A stretch of 64,000 bases of DNA from Indiicoccus explosivorum (GTDB lineage: Bacteria; Bacillota; Bacilli; Bacillales_A; Planococcaceae). Within the stretch, counting starts at the first letter, position 1; each line of letters starts with the position of its first letter. The stretch covers positions 1 through 64,000 of the forward strand of contig NZ_NHTN01000014.1 of the NCBI RefSeq assembly GCF_002167005.1, read 5' to 3'. Below the pieces are notes generated by a model. The model was not told where the DNA came from. It saw nothing but the letters and a program-made list of their open reading frames with translations, and did not search any database. Below are positions 27,855 through 36,229 of the stretch, in pieces. The position numbers were made by a program, and so were the translations under genes.

Positions 27855-28430
27855 TTAATTCTGTATAGTCACCCTGAGCCGGATGTCATTTTCCTGAAGG
27901 TTGAACTTCATCGCTTCAACCGTCATGCCGCTCTCGAGCGGGATTTCCGGAAGCTGGAGCAAAATCTCTTCATCGCCCGTGCGGACTTCCATGAATTCCG
28001 GCAGGTCCACTGAATCTTCCAGCAGCTTAAGTGCCTGCGACGGCGGAATATCCAGCATGCCGACTTTCACGGACTTCTGCTCAAGCAGCAGGCTGCCGTC
28101 GGGCTGAACAACCGGCTCGAAGGTTAGAAGGATCGGCAAGGTCACCGAAAACACATCGAGCTCCGTCGACAGACTGACATCATCATCGACTGAAAGCGTC
28201 AGAGGAAATTTCTGATTGCCCATTTCCTTCCGGATCAAGGTATTCGCAATTCCTTCGAAATCCTCTTTCGTTGTGCGGATCACCAGTGAATTCCCATCTG
28301 CAGTGGCTTTCGCTCCGGATTCATAGGAAACGAAATCGTCAGAGGGGCTGACCGCGGCGAAAACCAGGAGCAGCAACCCGGCGATCACTGCAGAAAAGAG
28401 GGTGAAAAAAGCGATTTTCCAACGGTTCAT
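27855..28430 (-). CDS. ypmS: YpmS-family protein (191 aa)
   Basis: One N-terminal membrane helix (about 5-28) and a soluble beta-rich domain of the DUF2140 (YpmS) family, with the pattern [32 protein letters not shown] and VDLPEFM. Unknown function. ATG 28430 overlaps the ypmR stop (TGATG) and has GAGGAGG upstream. Conserved ypmR-ypmS pairing. Confidence 0.88.
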   Translation of the reverse strand: MNRWKIAFFTLFSAVIAGLLLLVFAAVSPSDDFVSYESGAKATADGNSLVIRTTKEDFEGIANTLIRKEMGNQKFPLTLSVDDDVSLSTELDVFSVTLPILLTFEPVVQPDGSLLLEQKSVKVGMLDIPPSQALKLLEDSVDLPEFMEVRTGDEEILLQLPEIPLESGMTVEAMKFNLQENDIRLRVTIQN

Positions 28431-29236
28431 CAAACAGCCTCCTCTCCTGGCGCCACGCCGCACTCTTCCATTCTGTCAAGGACACGCTCTGCAATCAGAT
28501 CGTACCCTTTCGCGTTTGGGTGAAAGAAATCGGTGTGATACACGAGGTTTTCATTCTTGAAAAAGAATTCGCTGACGGGAACGAAACAACCTTGCGGATC
28601 CGCTTCCACTACTTCCCGGATTTCATCATTGAACGCTTCAATGATTTCGTTGAATTCCGTCGCTTCATCCGTGAAGACGGACAAGGGATTGTATATACCG
28701 ACCATAATGATCGGTGAATTCCCGTTCAGTTCCCGTATCTGTCCGATGATGTTGCGGTAGCGGGTTTCAAACAGCTCCAATTCTTCATAAAATGCTTCGG
28801 GCGTCAAATTGAACAAATTGTTCTTGACCACCTTCATCACGTCATTGCCTCCGATGGTCATTACGATGTAATCGGCGCGGGTGACAGGCCCGGTCAGTTT
28901 CCCTTCATGGAACATGGCCAGCAGCTGGTCGCTCCGCCTGCCCCGTTTCGCCGTGTTCTTCACCATCACGCCTTCGACGCCCGGCCACGCGGCCATATCC
29001 ACTGCTAACCGGCCGACATAGCCGCTCAAGCTGTCTTCGTCTCCGACACCTTGCGACAGAGAATCCCCAAGGGCCGTCAGGACAATCGTATGAGGAATGA
29101 AGTTCGGCGCTACAGTGTACTCAGAGAATTCCGGCGACTCCCGCGGAACCGCTTCATTTTGAAGAAACCGGAACGGACCGCTGCATCCCGAAAGGACCAG
29201 CAGGAGTCCGGCAATGAACATCAGCTTTTTCATCAT
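28430..29236 (-). CDS. ypmR: SGNH/GDSL hydrolase lipoprotein YpmR (268 aa)
   Basis: Lipoprotein signal peptide with lipobox LVLSGC (lipid-modified Cys about residue 18). SGNH esterase blocks: I ALGDSLSQGVG (catalytic Ser), II-III IVMTIGGNDVMK, V HTDFFHPNAKGY (catalytic Asp and His). Substrate unknown; extracellular membrane-bound ester hydrolase. ATG 29236 (or the adjacent ATG 29233) with an AGG site. In operon with degV upstream (12-base gap) and ypmS. Confidence 0.9.
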   Translation of the reverse strand: MMKKLMFIAGLLLVLSGCSGPFRFLQNEAVPRESPEFSEYTVAPNFIPHTIVLTALGDSLSQGVGDEDSLSGYVGRLAVDMAAWPGVEGVMVKNTAKRGRRSDQLLAMFHEGKLTGPVTRADYIVMTIGGNDVMKVVKNNLFNLTPEAFYEELELFETRYRNIIGQIRELNGNSPIIMVGIYNPLSVFTDEATEFNEIIEAFNDEIREVVEADPQGCFVPVSEFFFKNENLVYHTDFFHPNAKGYDLIAERVLDRMEECGVAPGEEAV

Positions 29237-29248
29237 AGAATTCCTGCC

Positions 29249-30088
29249 TCATTCCGCGAAATACATGAATCCGATGGCACCGGGGCCGGTATGAGTGGCA
29301 ATGACCGGGGAGGTGTATCCTTTTCCTGCACCCGGGAATCCGGCATCGGCCAGCATCCGTTCCAGCGGTTCCGCCATCGCCTGTCCGCCCGCATGGACGA
29401 TGCCGATCCCTTTCACCGTTTTGCCGGCCGTCTCTTCTTTGAACCGGTCAAAAAGGTATGATACGGCCTGACGGTGGCTTCTCGCTTTGTGGACAGGTGT
29501 ATACTCCCCGCCTTCGAGGGAAGCGATGGGTTTTATTTTAAGAAAAGAGCCGAGCAGTGCGCGGCCTTTCCCGATCCTTCCGCCTTTCACGAGGTTTTCC
29601 AGCGTATCGACTACGACGAACAGCGACGTCGCTTTCCGGACTTCCGCAAGACGCGAAGCGATTTCCGAAGCGGTCGCCCCTTCTGCGGAAAGCCCGGCAG
29701 CTTCGAGCACTTGAAAAGCGAGCGCACGGGAAATGAACCGTGAGTCGATGACTGTCACGTCCGCTTCTGTCATTGCAGCCGCCTGCCGTGCAGCATCTGC
29801 GGTCCCACTCATTCCCCCAGTCATGTGGATGGAAACAATCTGATCGCCCTCTTTGCCGAGACGGCTGTACAGGTCCGACAAAACTCCAGGCGCCGGCTGC
29901 GAACTTTTCGGAAGTTCGTCCGACTTAGCCATAATTTCCAGAAACGTTTCCGGCTCGAGGTCCACCCGGTCCTGATAAAGTTCACCGCCTGCCTGAATGG
30001 TAAGCGGTACGACGTGAAGATTGTAGCGGTCGATTTCATCCCAGCTCAAATCAGCTGTCGAGTCTGTAACGATATGAACATTGCCCAT
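29249..30088 (-). CDS. DegV-family fatty-acid-binding protein (279 aa)
   Basis: Two-domain DegV fold: N-terminal IVTDSTADLSWDEI, central SSQPAPGVLSDLY and HMTGGMSGT fatty-acid-binding segment, then GRIGKGRALLGSFLKIKPI and the C-terminal HTGPGAIGFMY. These proteins present bound fatty acids to the fatty-acid kinase FakA. ATG 30088 with GAAGGAAG upstream. A TAGTAT -10 lies just before, so this is probably the first gene of the operon through msrB. Confidence 0.9.
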   Translation of the reverse strand: MGNVHIVTDSTADLSWDEIDRYNLHVVPLTIQAGGELYQDRVDLEPETFLEIMAKSDELPKSSQPAPGVLSDLYSRLGKEGDQIVSIHMTGGMSGTADAARQAAAMTEADVTVIDSRFISRALAFQVLEAAGLSAEGATASEIASRLAEVRKATSLFVVVDTLENLVKGGRIGKGRALLGSFLKIKPIASLEGGEYTPVHKARSHRQAVSYLFDRFKEETAGKTVKGIGIVHAGGQAMAEPLERMLADAGFPGAGKGYTSPVIATHTGPGAIGFMYFAE

Positions 30089-30180
30089 GAATACACTTCC
30101 TTCGTTATACTATTCCTGCTGACTGGAGACCTGAAACCCGGATCGGACGAAAAGGTTCTCCGTGCTGGCCGGACGGATCA

Positions 30181-30687
30181 TCATTCGCTGCCGCGGGCTT
30201 TCTGTCCCTCCTGCCGTTCGTAAACGAGGAACGAGTAGGGAATCCCGGAAGTCTGATGCTTTTCTGAAGAAGAAACGAGTGTCCATTCTTCCTTTCCATA
30301 CGGCGGAAAATACGTATCCCCTTCAAACGGCCGGTCAATATAAGTCACATAAAGCCGATCAGCGATGGGCAGCGTTTCTTTGAATAGTTCAGCCCCGCCG
30401 ATGATCATAATTTCCTGATGCTGCTCAGCCGCCGACCGGATCCCGTCATCCAGTGAATGGACCACTTCCGCGCCGGGAGCTTCGTAGTCTTTTTTGCGGG
30501 TCAATACAATGTTTTTTCTGCCGGGCAGCGGCCTGCCGATCGATTCGAACGTTTTTCGGCCCATCACAATCCCTTTCCCCATGGTCTTTTCCTTGAAGTA
30601 TTTCAAATCTTCAGGAATGTGCCAAGGCAGCTGATTATCCTTTCCGATCACTCTGTTACTGTCGTGTGCCACTAAAAGTGATATCAT
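30181..30687 (-). CDS. dfrA: Dihydrofolate reductase (168 aa)
   Basis: NADPH-dependent reductase making tetrahydrofolate. N terminus ISLLVAHDSNRVIGKDNQLPWHIPEDLKYFK includes the catalytic acidic residue in PEDL; then GRKTFESIGRPLPGRKNIVLT, the cofactor GGAELF motif and YVTYI. ATG 30687 with GAGGAGGGGG. It follows thyA by 11 bases, the usual thyA-dfrA operon: ThyA makes dihydrofolate, DfrA recycles it. Confidence 0.95.
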   Translation of the reverse strand: MISLLVAHDSNRVIGKDNQLPWHIPEDLKYFKEKTMGKGIVMGRKTFESIGRPLPGRKNIVLTRKKDYEAPGAEVVHSLDDGIRSAAEQHQEIMIIGGAELFKETLPIADRLYVTYIDRPFEGDTYFPPYGKEEWTLVSSSEKHQTSGIPYSFLVYERQEGQKARGSE

Positions 30688-30698
30688 GTTCCCCCTCC

Positions 30699-31643
30699 TC
30701 AGACTGCGACCGGCGCCTTTATGCGCGGGTCCGGATAATAGCCTTCAATTGTAATATCCTCCGTTTCAAGCTGGAAGATGGAATCCTTACTGTCACTGAT
30801 GACAAGCGACGGGAGCGGTTTCGGTTTACGGGAAAGCTGCTCCTTCACCTGCTCCATGTGGTTCTGATAAATATGGGCATCTCCGAATGTATGGATGAAT
30901 TCACCTGGTTCAAGACCGCACTCCCTGGCGACAAGGTGCGTCAAAAGAGCATAAGAAGCGATATTGAACGGAACCCCCAGGAACACATCAGCGCTCCGCT
31001 GGTAGAGCTGGCAGGAAAGTTTGCCATCCGCGACATAGAACTGAAAAAACGTATGGCATGGCGGAAGTGCCATTTCATCCACGAATTCAGGATTCCATGC
31101 TGTCACAATGTGGCGTCGGGAATCCGGATTGTTCCGGATCGATTCAATGACGTTTTTCAGCTGATCGATGGAACCTCCTGTGCTGGTGGGCCAAGATCGC
31201 CATTGCTCTCCGTATACCGGACCGAGGTCCGCATAAGTTTCCGCGAATTCCGGGTCATCCAGCACCCGCTGACGGAATTCAGCCATCTGCTGATTATACT
31301 GTTCCGCAAAAACGGGCTCTTTCTGCGACCTGCGTCCGAAATCCGTCATATCCGGTCCGTCATAGTCCTCGCTTTCCACCCATTGGGCAAAAGCCCATTC
31401 ATCCCAAATATGATTGTTTTCCTGCAAAAGGGTCCGGATATTCGTATCGCCTTTCAAAAACCATAGGAGTTCCGACACAATCAGCCGGAAAGCCGTCTTT
31501 TTTGTTGTGACGAGCGGAAAACCCTCTTGAAGGTCATAGCGGTTCTGGTAACCGAAAACACTGATGGTGCCGGTTCCTGTCCGGTCACCTTTTTCTGTGC
31601 CGTGTTCCAAGATATGGCGGCACATGTCCAAATATTGTTTCAT
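30699..31643 (-). CDS. thyA: Thymidylate synthase (314 aa)
   Basis: Methylates dUMP using methylene-tetrahydrofolate. Has the folate/dUMP-binding RTGTGT, the catalytic Cys in [32 protein letters not shown] and HIYQNHMEQ. It carries a roughly 50-residue insertion after the [11 protein letters not shown] region, as in Lactobacillus casei and Staphylococcus enzymes (about 316 residues) and unlike B. subtilis ThyB (264). ATG 31643 with GGAGGG nine bases upstream. Confidence 0.96.
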   Translation of the reverse strand: MKQYLDMCRHILEHGTEKGDRTGTGTISVFGYQNRYDLQEGFPLVTTKKTAFRLIVSELLWFLKGDTNIRTLLQENNHIWDEWAFAQWVESEDYDGPDMTDFGRRSQKEPVFAEQYNQQMAEFRQRVLDDPEFAETYADLGPVYGEQWRSWPTSTGGSIDQLKNVIESIRNNPDSRRHIVTAWNPEFVDEMALPPCHTFFQFYVADGKLSCQLYQRSADVFLGVPFNIASYALLTHLVARECGLEPGEFIHTFGDAHIYQNHMEQVKEQLSRKPKPLPSLVISDSKDSIFQLETEDITIEGYYPDPRIKAPVAV

Positions 31644-31681
31644 CTGTAGTTCCCTCCATTGTTGATTTATGATAACACAAA

Positions 31682-31703
31682 AGCTCCCGCAGGGCGGAAG
31701 CTC
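31682..31703 (-). terminator. Weak terminator after ypjP
   Basis: Minus strand AGCTTCCGC/GCGGGAGCT then TTTTG, right after the ypjP stop; short T run, so termination may be partial and some thyA transcription could come from ypjP. Confidence 0.5.
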
Positions 31704-32292
31704 AGGAAAGCCATTTCGGCGGTGTATTTTTGGACCAGAAAATATCTCCGACTGTGTAGTGCGTCTGGAACCCGTCTTCTGCTGTATGGTAATGGAAATT
31801 GAACGAATAGCCTTCCAGCGGTCTCTTCTCTGTCCGGACATGGAACCTGATGACATCATCACCGGTCTCTTCATCGAAAATATGGAAGATCTTTTCAGAA
31901 TAGTTGCCGGACGGATTCTCGCTGACTGCGAGCCGTTTCAGGCTTTCACTGTCTAAAAACGTCAGCTGCTCCTGGATCACTTCCTGCATTTTCGGAAAGA
32001 TCTGCCGATCGAAGTCCGGCCCGATGACAGGCCCGATTCTGGATCCAAATTTAATATGGGCCTGCTGTTCAGCTGATTGGTATAAATTTTCCAGCACCAA
32101 TTCATCCGTAATCCAATATTCCGACGGATCGGTCCACACCGCTTCATATGCTTCTGTGAAATTTTCGCTCTCCGCTTTCGCCTGGCCCTTATCTTCAAGC
32201 AAATGCTCCCAAATGACATGATTCGGGGAAATAGCGCCGAACGTTGCAAGAGCGACTGCGATGACGAGCAGTTTATGCCATCCATTTTTCAA
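31702..32292 (-). CDS. ypjP: YpjP-family secreted protein (196 aa)
   Basis: Signal peptide or membrane anchor at the N terminus ([14 protein letters not shown]), then a soluble domain ending in [45 protein letters not shown], the YpjP pattern. B. subtilis ypjP also neighbours thymidylate synthase. The start is TTG 32292, five bases after AGGTGG; upstream ATG has no site. Function unknown. Confidence 0.8.
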   Translation of the reverse strand: MKNGWHKLLVIAVALATFGAISPNHVIWEHLLEDKGQAKAESENFTEAYEAVWTDPSEYWITDELVLENLYQSAEQQAHIKFGSRIGPVIGPDFDRQIFPKMQEVIQEQLTFLDSESLKRLAVSENPSGNYSEKIFHIFDEETGDDVIRFHVRTEKRPLEGYSFNFHYHTAEDGFQTHYTVGDIFWSKNTPPKWLS

Positions 32293-32441
32293 GTCTTCCA
32301 CCTGCTTATTATGAACATTTTCGCAAACCTGGTCATGCGGCCAGCACAAATAAATCGGCTGACGGTTTCATCTTCGATGCTTTCATTGTACAATAAAGTC
32401 ATGATATAAGCCCTGTTTTTTTAGAAAAGGAGGAAAATTTC

Positions 32442-32519
32442 ATGGATTCGTCACTTCTTATCGAAATCGGATTTATCGGATTGCTGCTTTATTTGACATC
32501 ACTGAACTTCAGCCATTAA
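32442..32519 (+). CDS. 25-residue membrane peptide
   Basis: Open frame of 25 codons with a textbook site AAAAGGAGG eight bases before ATG 32442. The peptide MDSSLLIEIGFIGLLLYLTS plus five residues is one short hydrophobic helix. A TACAAT -10-like element lies at 32389-32394 and a strong terminator begins at the stop codon, so the unit is a compact one-gene transcript convergent with ypiP. Function unknown; candidates are a small regulatory membrane protein or a type I toxin-like peptide. Confidence 0.65.
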   Translation: MDSSLLIEIGFIGLLLYLTSLNFSH

Positions 32520-32550
32520 AAAAAACTCCCGCCACTGCGGGAGTTTTTTT
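32518..32550. terminator. Bidirectional terminator, small peptide / ypiP
   Basis: Perfect stem AAACTCCCGC/GCGGGAGTTT with a four-base loop and A and T runs. Confidence 0.92.
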
Positions 32551-33319
32551 ATTTCCGGATGACTCCGTAGTGGAATTTCGTGTTCGGCCGGACCCGCCGC
32601 TCGAAGCCGTACTTCTCGAAGTCCGCGGACCGGAAATGCGCTTTCAGGACAACCGATTTCCGGGCGACCCTTATTGCTTCGCTCACCCAGCGGTCGTCCA
32701 GCTGGTGACCAGCGGCAGCATCCCGGAACACATCAAAATTGACCGCGCCTTTGATCGGTTCGTCGAACATCGGATCCATATAGACGACATCAGCCCACCG
32801 ATCGGGGAGCTGCTGCAGAAATCCTGCGGCATCTTCCCGGATGACTTCGATTCGTTCCATCGGGGCCTTCAAGTGTTCCAGTTCCGAATAGGTTTTAAGG
32901 CCGCGTCCGACAATGAAGGCGATGACCGGATCCGCTTCGCAGCCGATCACTTTTCCGGAAGGACCGGTCCGGGCGGAAGCGACGATGGCATCCGATCCCA
33001 TGCCAAGTGTGCAATCGATGAAGACATCTCCCGGCTCCAGATCCGAGACGGAAATGAGCGGATCCTCTAAAAGCGGCCGCCTCGTGCGGAACGCTGAAGA
33101 ACTCGGGTGGAAAAAGAACGGCTTTGCCGAACCTTTCGTGTAATATTCGAGCCGTTCTTTCGTAACCGCTACGACGCCAGAATCGTGCTCCTCCTGAATA
33201 CGGGAGACCGATGTTTTGCCGCGCTCGACAAAAGACAGCCCGAGTTCAGCGGCAATCTGTTTAGCCGTACCGATCGTTTCAGGCGTGCACCGGATGGCTG
33301 TCGTCACAATCGTCTTCAC
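32549..33319 (-). CDS. ypiP: Class I SAM-dependent methyltransferase YpiP/RsmJ-like (256 aa)
   Basis: Rossmann methyltransferase: SAM-binding motif I DVFIDCTLGMGSDAIVAS (about 98-115) and the catalytic DPMF in VVYMDPMFDEP. Overall layout matches the RsmJ/YpiP group of 16S rRNA guanine-N2 methyltransferases; the target here is inferred. The start is GTG 33319, which overlaps the brxA stop (GTGA), so the two are coupled. Confidence 0.85.
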   Translation of the reverse strand: MKTIVTTAIRCTPETIGTAKQIAAELGLSFVERGKTSVSRIQEEHDSGVVAVTKERLEYYTKGSAKPFFFHPSSSAFRTRRPLLEDPLISVSDLEPGDVFIDCTLGMGSDAIVASARTGPSGKVIGCEADPVIAFIVGRGLKTYSELEHLKAPMERIEVIREDAAGFLQQLPDRWADVVYMDPMFDEPIKGAVNFDVFRDAAAGHQLDDRWVSEAIRVARKSVVLKAHFRSADFEKYGFERRVRPNTKFHYGVIRK

Positions 33320-33759
33320 CCGGAGGCGTTCTCCTCCAAGGCAAATCGGAGTTTATCACGTACATCTTCCATCGTGTAGCCTTCAATCTGTTCACGCGGA
33401 ATGAATGCGGCGAGTTCCCCGTCTTTCAGCACCGCAATCGATGGTGAAGAGGGAGGGGTATCCTCGAAATAATTACGCATTTGCGCAGTCGCTTCTTTAT
33501 CCTGTCCGGCGAACACCGTCACGAGGTGGTCCGGTTTATGGGCTGTTGCATCAAGCGCTTCGATCACCGCCGGCCGGGCAAGACCTGCAGCACAGCCACA
33601 GATCGAATTGATTACGACCAGACTTGTCCCCTTTGCCTCGCTCATGTGCCGGTTGACTTCTTCCGCAGTCGTCAGTTCTGTAAAGCCGTTGGAAGTCAGT
33701 TCTTCCCGCATCGGCCCAACGATGCCTTTCATGTATTCTTCGTAAGCATTCATACTCAT
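33316..33759 (-). CDS. brxA: Bacilliredoxin BrxA/YphP (147 aa)
   Basis: Thioredoxin-fold protein of the BrxA/BrxB family with the active-site CGC in NSICGCAAGLARPA (about residues 54-56) and the conserved TVFAGQDKEATAQMR and IPREQIEG. It removes bacillithiol from S-bacillithiolated proteins, which implies the cell makes bacillithiol. ATG 33759 with GGCGGGG. Upstream partner of ypiP. Confidence 0.93.
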   Translation of the reverse strand: MSMNAYEEYMKGIVGPMREELTSNGFTELTTAEEVNRHMSEAKGTSLVVINSICGCAAGLARPAVIEALDATAHKPDHLVTVFAGQDKEATAQMRNYFEDTPPSSPSIAVLKDGELAAFIPREQIEGYTMEDVRDKLRFALEENASG

Positions 33760-33847
33760 AATACCCCGCCTTTCTCTATATTTCCTTGGCTGATTGCCGA
33801 CAGCTCTATTTTATCATACCGGCATGTCCATTTCTTCCTTTCGCGAT

Positions 33848-34267
33848 TTACCTGTACAGCCGTTCATCCGTTTCTAAGTAGATTTCCCTTGCCTGTTCGG
33901 GTGTGACCTGGAACTTATAAGCCGCTTCCTTCAGTGTCAAAGACATATCTCCATGCATCCCGAATTGCTCCTGAATAAAATCATACAGTTCCCGTGCTTC
34001 CGGCGGCAGTTTTTCCCGTTCCTCTTCAACCGTCCGTTTTCTCGTATGGAGATCCGGCGCCACGGCTGCCGCATGTCCGTTCGCCGCTTCCACTTTAGAA
34101 CCCGTGACCGTCCATTTATATTTCACGGGCATCCCGGACGTTTCTTCAATAAATAGAATATCCTCCCCGGCAGTTTCCCACTTACCGCGGGTATGCCGTT
34201 CGGCCAGGTATTTATCGAGTGTCATTCCATCTTTATTCGGCACGTGTTCCTTCAGCCTGTCAATCAT
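33848..34267 (-). CDS. Hypothetical protein (139 aa)
   Basis: Not recognised. Soluble; middle part KWETAGEDILFIEETSGMPVKYKW is beta-like, the C-terminal half (REKLPPEARELYDFIQEQF ... LTLKEAAYKFQVTPEQAREIYLE) has a helix-turn-helix look. ATG 34267 with GGAGGCGA. First of three small unknown genes in the same direction up to 34935. Confidence 0.65.
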   Translation of the reverse strand: MIDRLKEHVPNKDGMTLDKYLAERHTRGKWETAGEDILFIEETSGMPVKYKWTVTGSKVEAANGHAAAVAPDLHTRKRTVEEEREKLPPEARELYDFIQEQFGMHGDMSLTLKEAAYKFQVTPEQAREIYLETDERLYR

Positions 34268-34290
34268 ATCTTCTCGCCTCCGCATGTGCG

Positions 34291-34315
34291 AAAAGCCCCG
34301 CTTCCGCAGGGCTAC
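34291..34315 (-). terminator. Terminator of the 65-aa gene
   Basis: Minus strand stem AGCCC-GCGG/...GGGGCT followed by TTTT at the stop of the gene at 34312. Confidence 0.7.
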
Positions 34316-34509
34316 TCGCTTATTTCCTTTTTGTGCTGCCGGCGGATCCACCAATCGATCTGGCTTTCGTAAAAACTGACCGCTTTCCCGGATCGGACAT
34401 GGGGCAGCGCTTTTTCTGCCAGCAGCTTTTCGACTTGCCTGTTTGTCAGCGGGTAACCCGCATTTTCCAAATACTCGAGCAGGCTGTCGATTCCATCGAT
34501 TCTCCTCAT
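34312..34509 (-). CDS. Small putative helix-turn-helix protein (65 aa)
   Basis: Short basic protein with LTNRQVEKLLAEKALPHVRSGKAVSFYESQIDWWIRR, a pattern reminiscent of excisionase/MerR-type HTH proteins that bind DNA through one winged helix. No family is certain. ATG 34509 with GGGAGGGG. Could also be a protein-binding adaptor. Confidence 0.55.
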   Translation of the reverse strand: MRRIDGIDSLLEYLENAGYPLTNRQVEKLLAEKALPHVRSGKAVSFYESQIDWWIRRQHKKEISE

Positions 34510-34632
34510 TATAATCCCCTCCCGCCAGATTCTCCTTAGCAGTTCACTAAAGAAAACCCGGCATGAGCGGCTTATACAAGGTTACTTTCGTTTTTCCCGA
34601 ATTCAGCCTTCGAAAACCTTTTTGCTATCCGT

Positions 34633-34935
34633 TCACTTGACTCTGTTGTATTCTTCATTGATAAACGACAGCAGTTCCCGGAATATCCGTCCGTCAAACC
34701 ATTCATAAGGAACCCGCTGGGCCACATCGCCGTCTTCTTTGATCCGGAGACTGCTCGCTGAAAGCTGGGCGATGGCCAAGTCATCCACCTGGTCATCTTC
34801 TTCAGCGACCGTATACTCCCTGAATTTTTCCCGCGCCTTGTTGTACACTTCGTTGCGGATAACCGGATCCTCGAAATTCCATGACTCATACTTCCCTTGG
34901 TAAAGAAGTTCAATCGTATATATTTTTTCACCCAT
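34633..34935 (-). CDS. Hypothetical acidic protein (100 aa)
   Basis: Not recognised. Starts MGEKIYTIELLYQGKYESW; acidic middle (VAEEDDQVDDLAI) and a C-terminal helix (RIFRELLSFINEEYNRVK). ATG 34935 with a perfect AAAGGAGG eight bases upstream. No membrane segments. Confidence 0.65.
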   Translation of the reverse strand: MGEKIYTIELLYQGKYESWNFEDPVIRNEVYNKAREKFREYTVAEEDDQVDDLAIAQLSASSLRIKEDGDVAQRVPYEWFDGRIFRELLSFINEEYNRVK

Positions 34936-35035
34936 CACTTCGTCCTCCTTTCCCCCTGTAATTCCTGTTCTTCCCTCTCTGTTAAACATCGAAAGGCGGC
35001 AAAGCGGCAGAAAGCCCAAAAATTCGGTCTGTGAC

Positions 35036-35068
35036 AAAAAAAGATCTGTGCCGAATTTGCACAGATCC
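35036..35068 (-). terminator. Terminator of the ypgQ-yfmR-ypgR operon
   Basis: Minus strand stem GGATCTGTGC/GCACAGATC followed by seven T residues. Confidence 0.88.
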
Positions 35069-35078
35069 ACATCACGTA

Positions 35079-36206
35079 TTATTCTTTTTTGGCTGCCTGT
35101 CTCGCTTCTGTCATTTGCTTCCAGACGGAACCTTTCGCTTCCTCTCCGCCTTCGATGCGGGCCACTGCCATTTTCGCCTGAAGTTTCACTTCGAATTCCT
35201 TATCCTCCGAAGCTTCCTTCAAGGCCGGGAGCGCTTTTTCCGTTCCTGTTTCATACAGGAACATGGCAGCACGCCAGCGGACAAGTTTATTGCGGTCGGA
35301 CAGGGCTTCGATCATGGCATCCTCGAATTCCTGGAACCCGAGATCACTCATGCAGTCCCCTGCCGTTCTTCTCACGGCCGCACTTTTATCCTGCAGCGCC
35401 CGCTCCAAATAAGGAACGACCTCGGGTTGTTCGATCATGCCCAGATACACCGCAGCCAAGCGGCGGATGGACATCTGTTCATCTTCAAGGGCTTTCGCCA
35501 GGAGCGGAAGATCGGTTGCATCCGGATCCGGAAGCTGGTCGAGCAGCTGGAAGCGGACCTTCCAATCCGGCACGTCGAATTCTTCCACGGTGACTTTATG
35601 TCCTCGCGGCGCGGCAGGCTGCTGGCCGCCCTGGTCCCGTTCAATGAGGCTGTCCAGCCGGTCCTGCGGATAAGCAGCCTCGATCTCCCGCAAGACGTTT
35701 TCTCCGATTTCGGCTTTTTCGCCATACCGGACGCCATAATCGGCCCATTTCCGCTGGAAAATGTAATTTTCATCTTCTTCCTTCATGACCGCCTTCATGG
35801 CCTCCAAAAAGCGCGCCGGCATCCCGAAACGCTCTTCGGACTGGCTGTCAAACACTTTTACTTGGATCGGAATCCCTTTGAATTGCTGGACATGGACATA
35901 GACTTCGCCGTAATGCTCGTCCATTTCCACTTGTTCTTCTGAGCCGTCCCCTTCGCCGAACACGCGCCGGACCTCCGCCAGAATCCCTTCCCAGTCATAC
36001 TTTGCGTTCCGTTCGACAGCCAGGAAATCCGCTACATGGTATACACCTTTCACGCCGTCAATTTCGAAAAGCGCCCGCACCTGTTCCGGTGCGCCGTCCA
36101 AATTATCCGGCTTGTAATTATGACTTTTCCCGAACGGCAGTTCCTGGTCGATGATGACTTTCATCGTGTTCGGGCTCGGTGTCGGTTCAATTGCTGTAAT
36201 TTTCAT
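35079..36206 (-). CDS. ypgR: Conserved virulence factor C-like protein YpgR (375 aa)
   Basis: N-terminal Nfu/NifU-N-like domain (about 1-85: PSPNTMKVIID ... GVKGVYHVADFLAVERNA), a middle domain, then a C-terminal array of HEAT-type helical repeats (about 215-345). This architecture is that of CvfC of Staphylococcus and YpgR of Bacillus; biochemical role unknown. ATG 36206 with TGGAGGAA. Last gene of a three-gene operon, 23 bases after yfmR. The CxxC of true Nfu proteins is absent, so it probably does not carry an Fe-S cluster. Confidence 0.85.
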   Translation of the reverse strand: MKITAIEPTPSPNTMKVIIDQELPFGKSHNYKPDNLDGAPEQVRALFEIDGVKGVYHVADFLAVERNAKYDWEGILAEVRRVFGEGDGSEEQVEMDEHYGEVYVHVQQFKGIPIQVKVFDSQSEERFGMPARFLEAMKAVMKEEDENYIFQRKWADYGVRYGEKAEIGENVLREIEAAYPQDRLDSLIERDQGGQQPAAPRGHKVTVEEFDVPDWKVRFQLLDQLPDPDATDLPLLAKALEDEQMSIRRLAAVYLGMIEQPEVVPYLERALQDKSAAVRRTAGDCMSDLGFQEFEDAMIEALSDRNKLVRWRAAMFLYETGTEKALPALKEASEDKEFEVKLQAKMAVARIEGGEEAKGSVWKQMTEARQAAKKE

Positions 36207-36229
36207 GACCATTCCTCCAGTCTGTAAGC

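Noticed and set aside
35031..35942. 303-codon plus-strand frame opposite ypgR
   Set aside because: Starts inside the terminator of the ypgR operon and is antisense to the HEAT-repeat gene.
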